A DNA stretch of 64,000 bases from Indioceanicola profundi (GTDB lineage Bacteria > Pseudomonadota > Alphaproteobacteria > Azospirillales > Azospirillaceae): contig NZ_CP030126.1 of NCBI RefSeq assembly GCF_003568845.1, forward strand, positions 248,001 to 312,000, in the 5' to 3' direction. This document shows positions 63,464 through 64,000 of this stretch, in pieces. Made by a program: the position numbers and the translations under genes. Numbering within the stretch: the stretch's first letter is position 1; each line of letters opens with the position of its first letter. The notes beneath the pieces are model-generated. The model was not told the DNA's origin. It was given only the letters and a program-made list of their open reading frames with translations, and made no database searches.

Positions 63464-64000
63464 TTACTCCGTCGGGGGAGCTGTCAGCTTGAAGCTCTCC
63501 CGCACCGTCACCCCCTCGAACCAGTGGGCGAGGCGGGAGCGTCCGTGCCGCCAGCCATCCTTGGCATAGCGGAAATCCAGATAGCCCAGCGTGACCGCCA
63601 CGGCGATGCCGCCGATGGTCAGGGCGTCGGGCTTCGGCAGTGCCTCGGCCTCCGCCTCCAGCGTGTCCAGCGTGCGGACCATGGCGCGGCGCTGCCGCTC
63701 GATCCAGTCGGCGCTGCGCAGGGATTCGGGCCGGCGGCCCTCCAGCAGGCGCAGTACGCCGGCGTCGCAGATGCCGTCCGCCATGGCCTGCTGGCGCAGC
63801 GCCACCCAGCGCTCACGCCCGGCGGCGGGGAACAGCTTCCGCCCGTCATGCTGGCTGTCCAGATATTCCGCCACCACCGGGCTGTCGAACAGGACCAGCC
63901 CGTCCTCCGTCACCAGGCAGGGGATCTTGGCCAGCGGGTTGTCGCGCACGATGGGGCTGTCCGGCGCCCAGACGTCGGTGGGCACCAGCTCGATCCGGTC
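63464..64000 (-). CDS. Glutathione S-transferase family protein, N-terminus outside window
   Basis: The frame stays open to base 64000, so the first residues are missing; 178 residues are seen. The cis-Pro loop NPLAKIPCLV and the TEDGLVLFDSPVVAEYLD helix identify the thioredoxin-fold half, and the helical C-terminal domain follows. The sequence resembles the YibF-like group of bacterial transferases. The substrate is unknown, and the sequence is not close to the transferase at 1.2-1.8 kb. Confidence 0.88.
   Translation of the reverse strand, partial: DRIELVPTDVWAPDSPIVRDNPLAKIPCLVTEDGLVLFDSPVVAEYLDSQHDGRKLFPAAGRERWVALRQQAMADGICDAGVLRLLEGRRPESLRSADWIERQRRAMVRTLDTLEAEAEALPKPDALTIGGIAVAVTLGYLDFRYAKDGWRHGRSRLAHWFEGVTVRESFKLTAPPTE

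Overview
The window is a GC-rich, gene-dense stretch of chromosome from an alphaproteobacterium, most likely a Rhodospirillales/Azospirillaceae-type organism. The pointers are a CcrM GANTC methyltransferase next to rnhB, a COQ9-type ubiquinone protein, a CarD-type RNA polymerase regulator, an RpoH-type sigma-32 factor, a proton-translocating transhydrogenase and an alphaproteobacterial petABC operon. The genus assignment is inference. I see no prophage, insertion sequence, CRISPR array, rRNA or tRNA.

Layout. 1-9.1 kb: end of pntB, an HNH protein, a glutathione transferase, an epimerase, copy 1 of a secreted SCPU/fimbrial-like protein, a degenerate SNase-fold protein, a group III truncated hemoglobin divergent from a TetR regulator, proline iminopeptidase, a 2OG-Fe(II) oxygenase and a DUF488 protein. 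9.3-18.3 kb: translation genes (rpmI-rplT, pheS-pheT, def, rpsU) interleaved with a BrnT-type toxin/HTH antitoxin pair, a chemotaxis receptor and COQ9. 18.9-27.9 kb: copy 2 of the SCPU-like gene in inverted orientation, an M48 lipoprotein protease, an adenylate cyclase, rpoH, a metallophosphatase homologue lacking its ligands, carD, fdxA, a TerB-like protein and a DUF938 methyltransferase. 28-37 kb: a molybdate locus (modABC and a ModE-type HTH protein) bracketed by two related histidine kinases, then a TerC-type membrane protein. 37.8-44.5 kb: two tandem OppA-type binding proteins, oligoendopeptidase F and a Tat-exported class A beta-lactamase. 44.7-52.7 kb: ccrM, rnhB, amidase, ChaN-like protein, S9 peptidase and hemN. 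52.7-61.6 kb: a TrpF-like protein, dapE, dapD, hemF, trmL and petABC. 61.7-64 kb: ychF, a cupin and a truncated glutathione transferase.

Themes. Oxygen and energy: bc1 complex, COQ9, transhydrogenase, truncated hemoglobin, and both the oxygen-dependent (hemF) and oxygen-independent (hemN) coproporphyrinogen oxidases, with hemN carrying an FNR/FixK-type box. Cell-cycle methylation: ccrM has five GANTC sites packed immediately upstream. Stress and global transcription: rpoH and carD. Molybdate uptake sits among sensory kinases.

The most unusual signals are (1) a 535-bp inverted duplication (four mismatches) carrying the SCPU-like gene, flanking 15.2 kb of essential genes; (2) an AT-rich decamer, TTGCATTNTG, three times upstream of one copy and twice upstream of the other; (3) the GANTC cluster before ccrM; (4) two apparent pseudo-enzymes; and (5) the BrnT toxin paired with a non-standard HTH antitoxin. 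No single large undescribed system is evident; the SCPU-like pair with its shared upstream motif is the best candidate for something not yet described.
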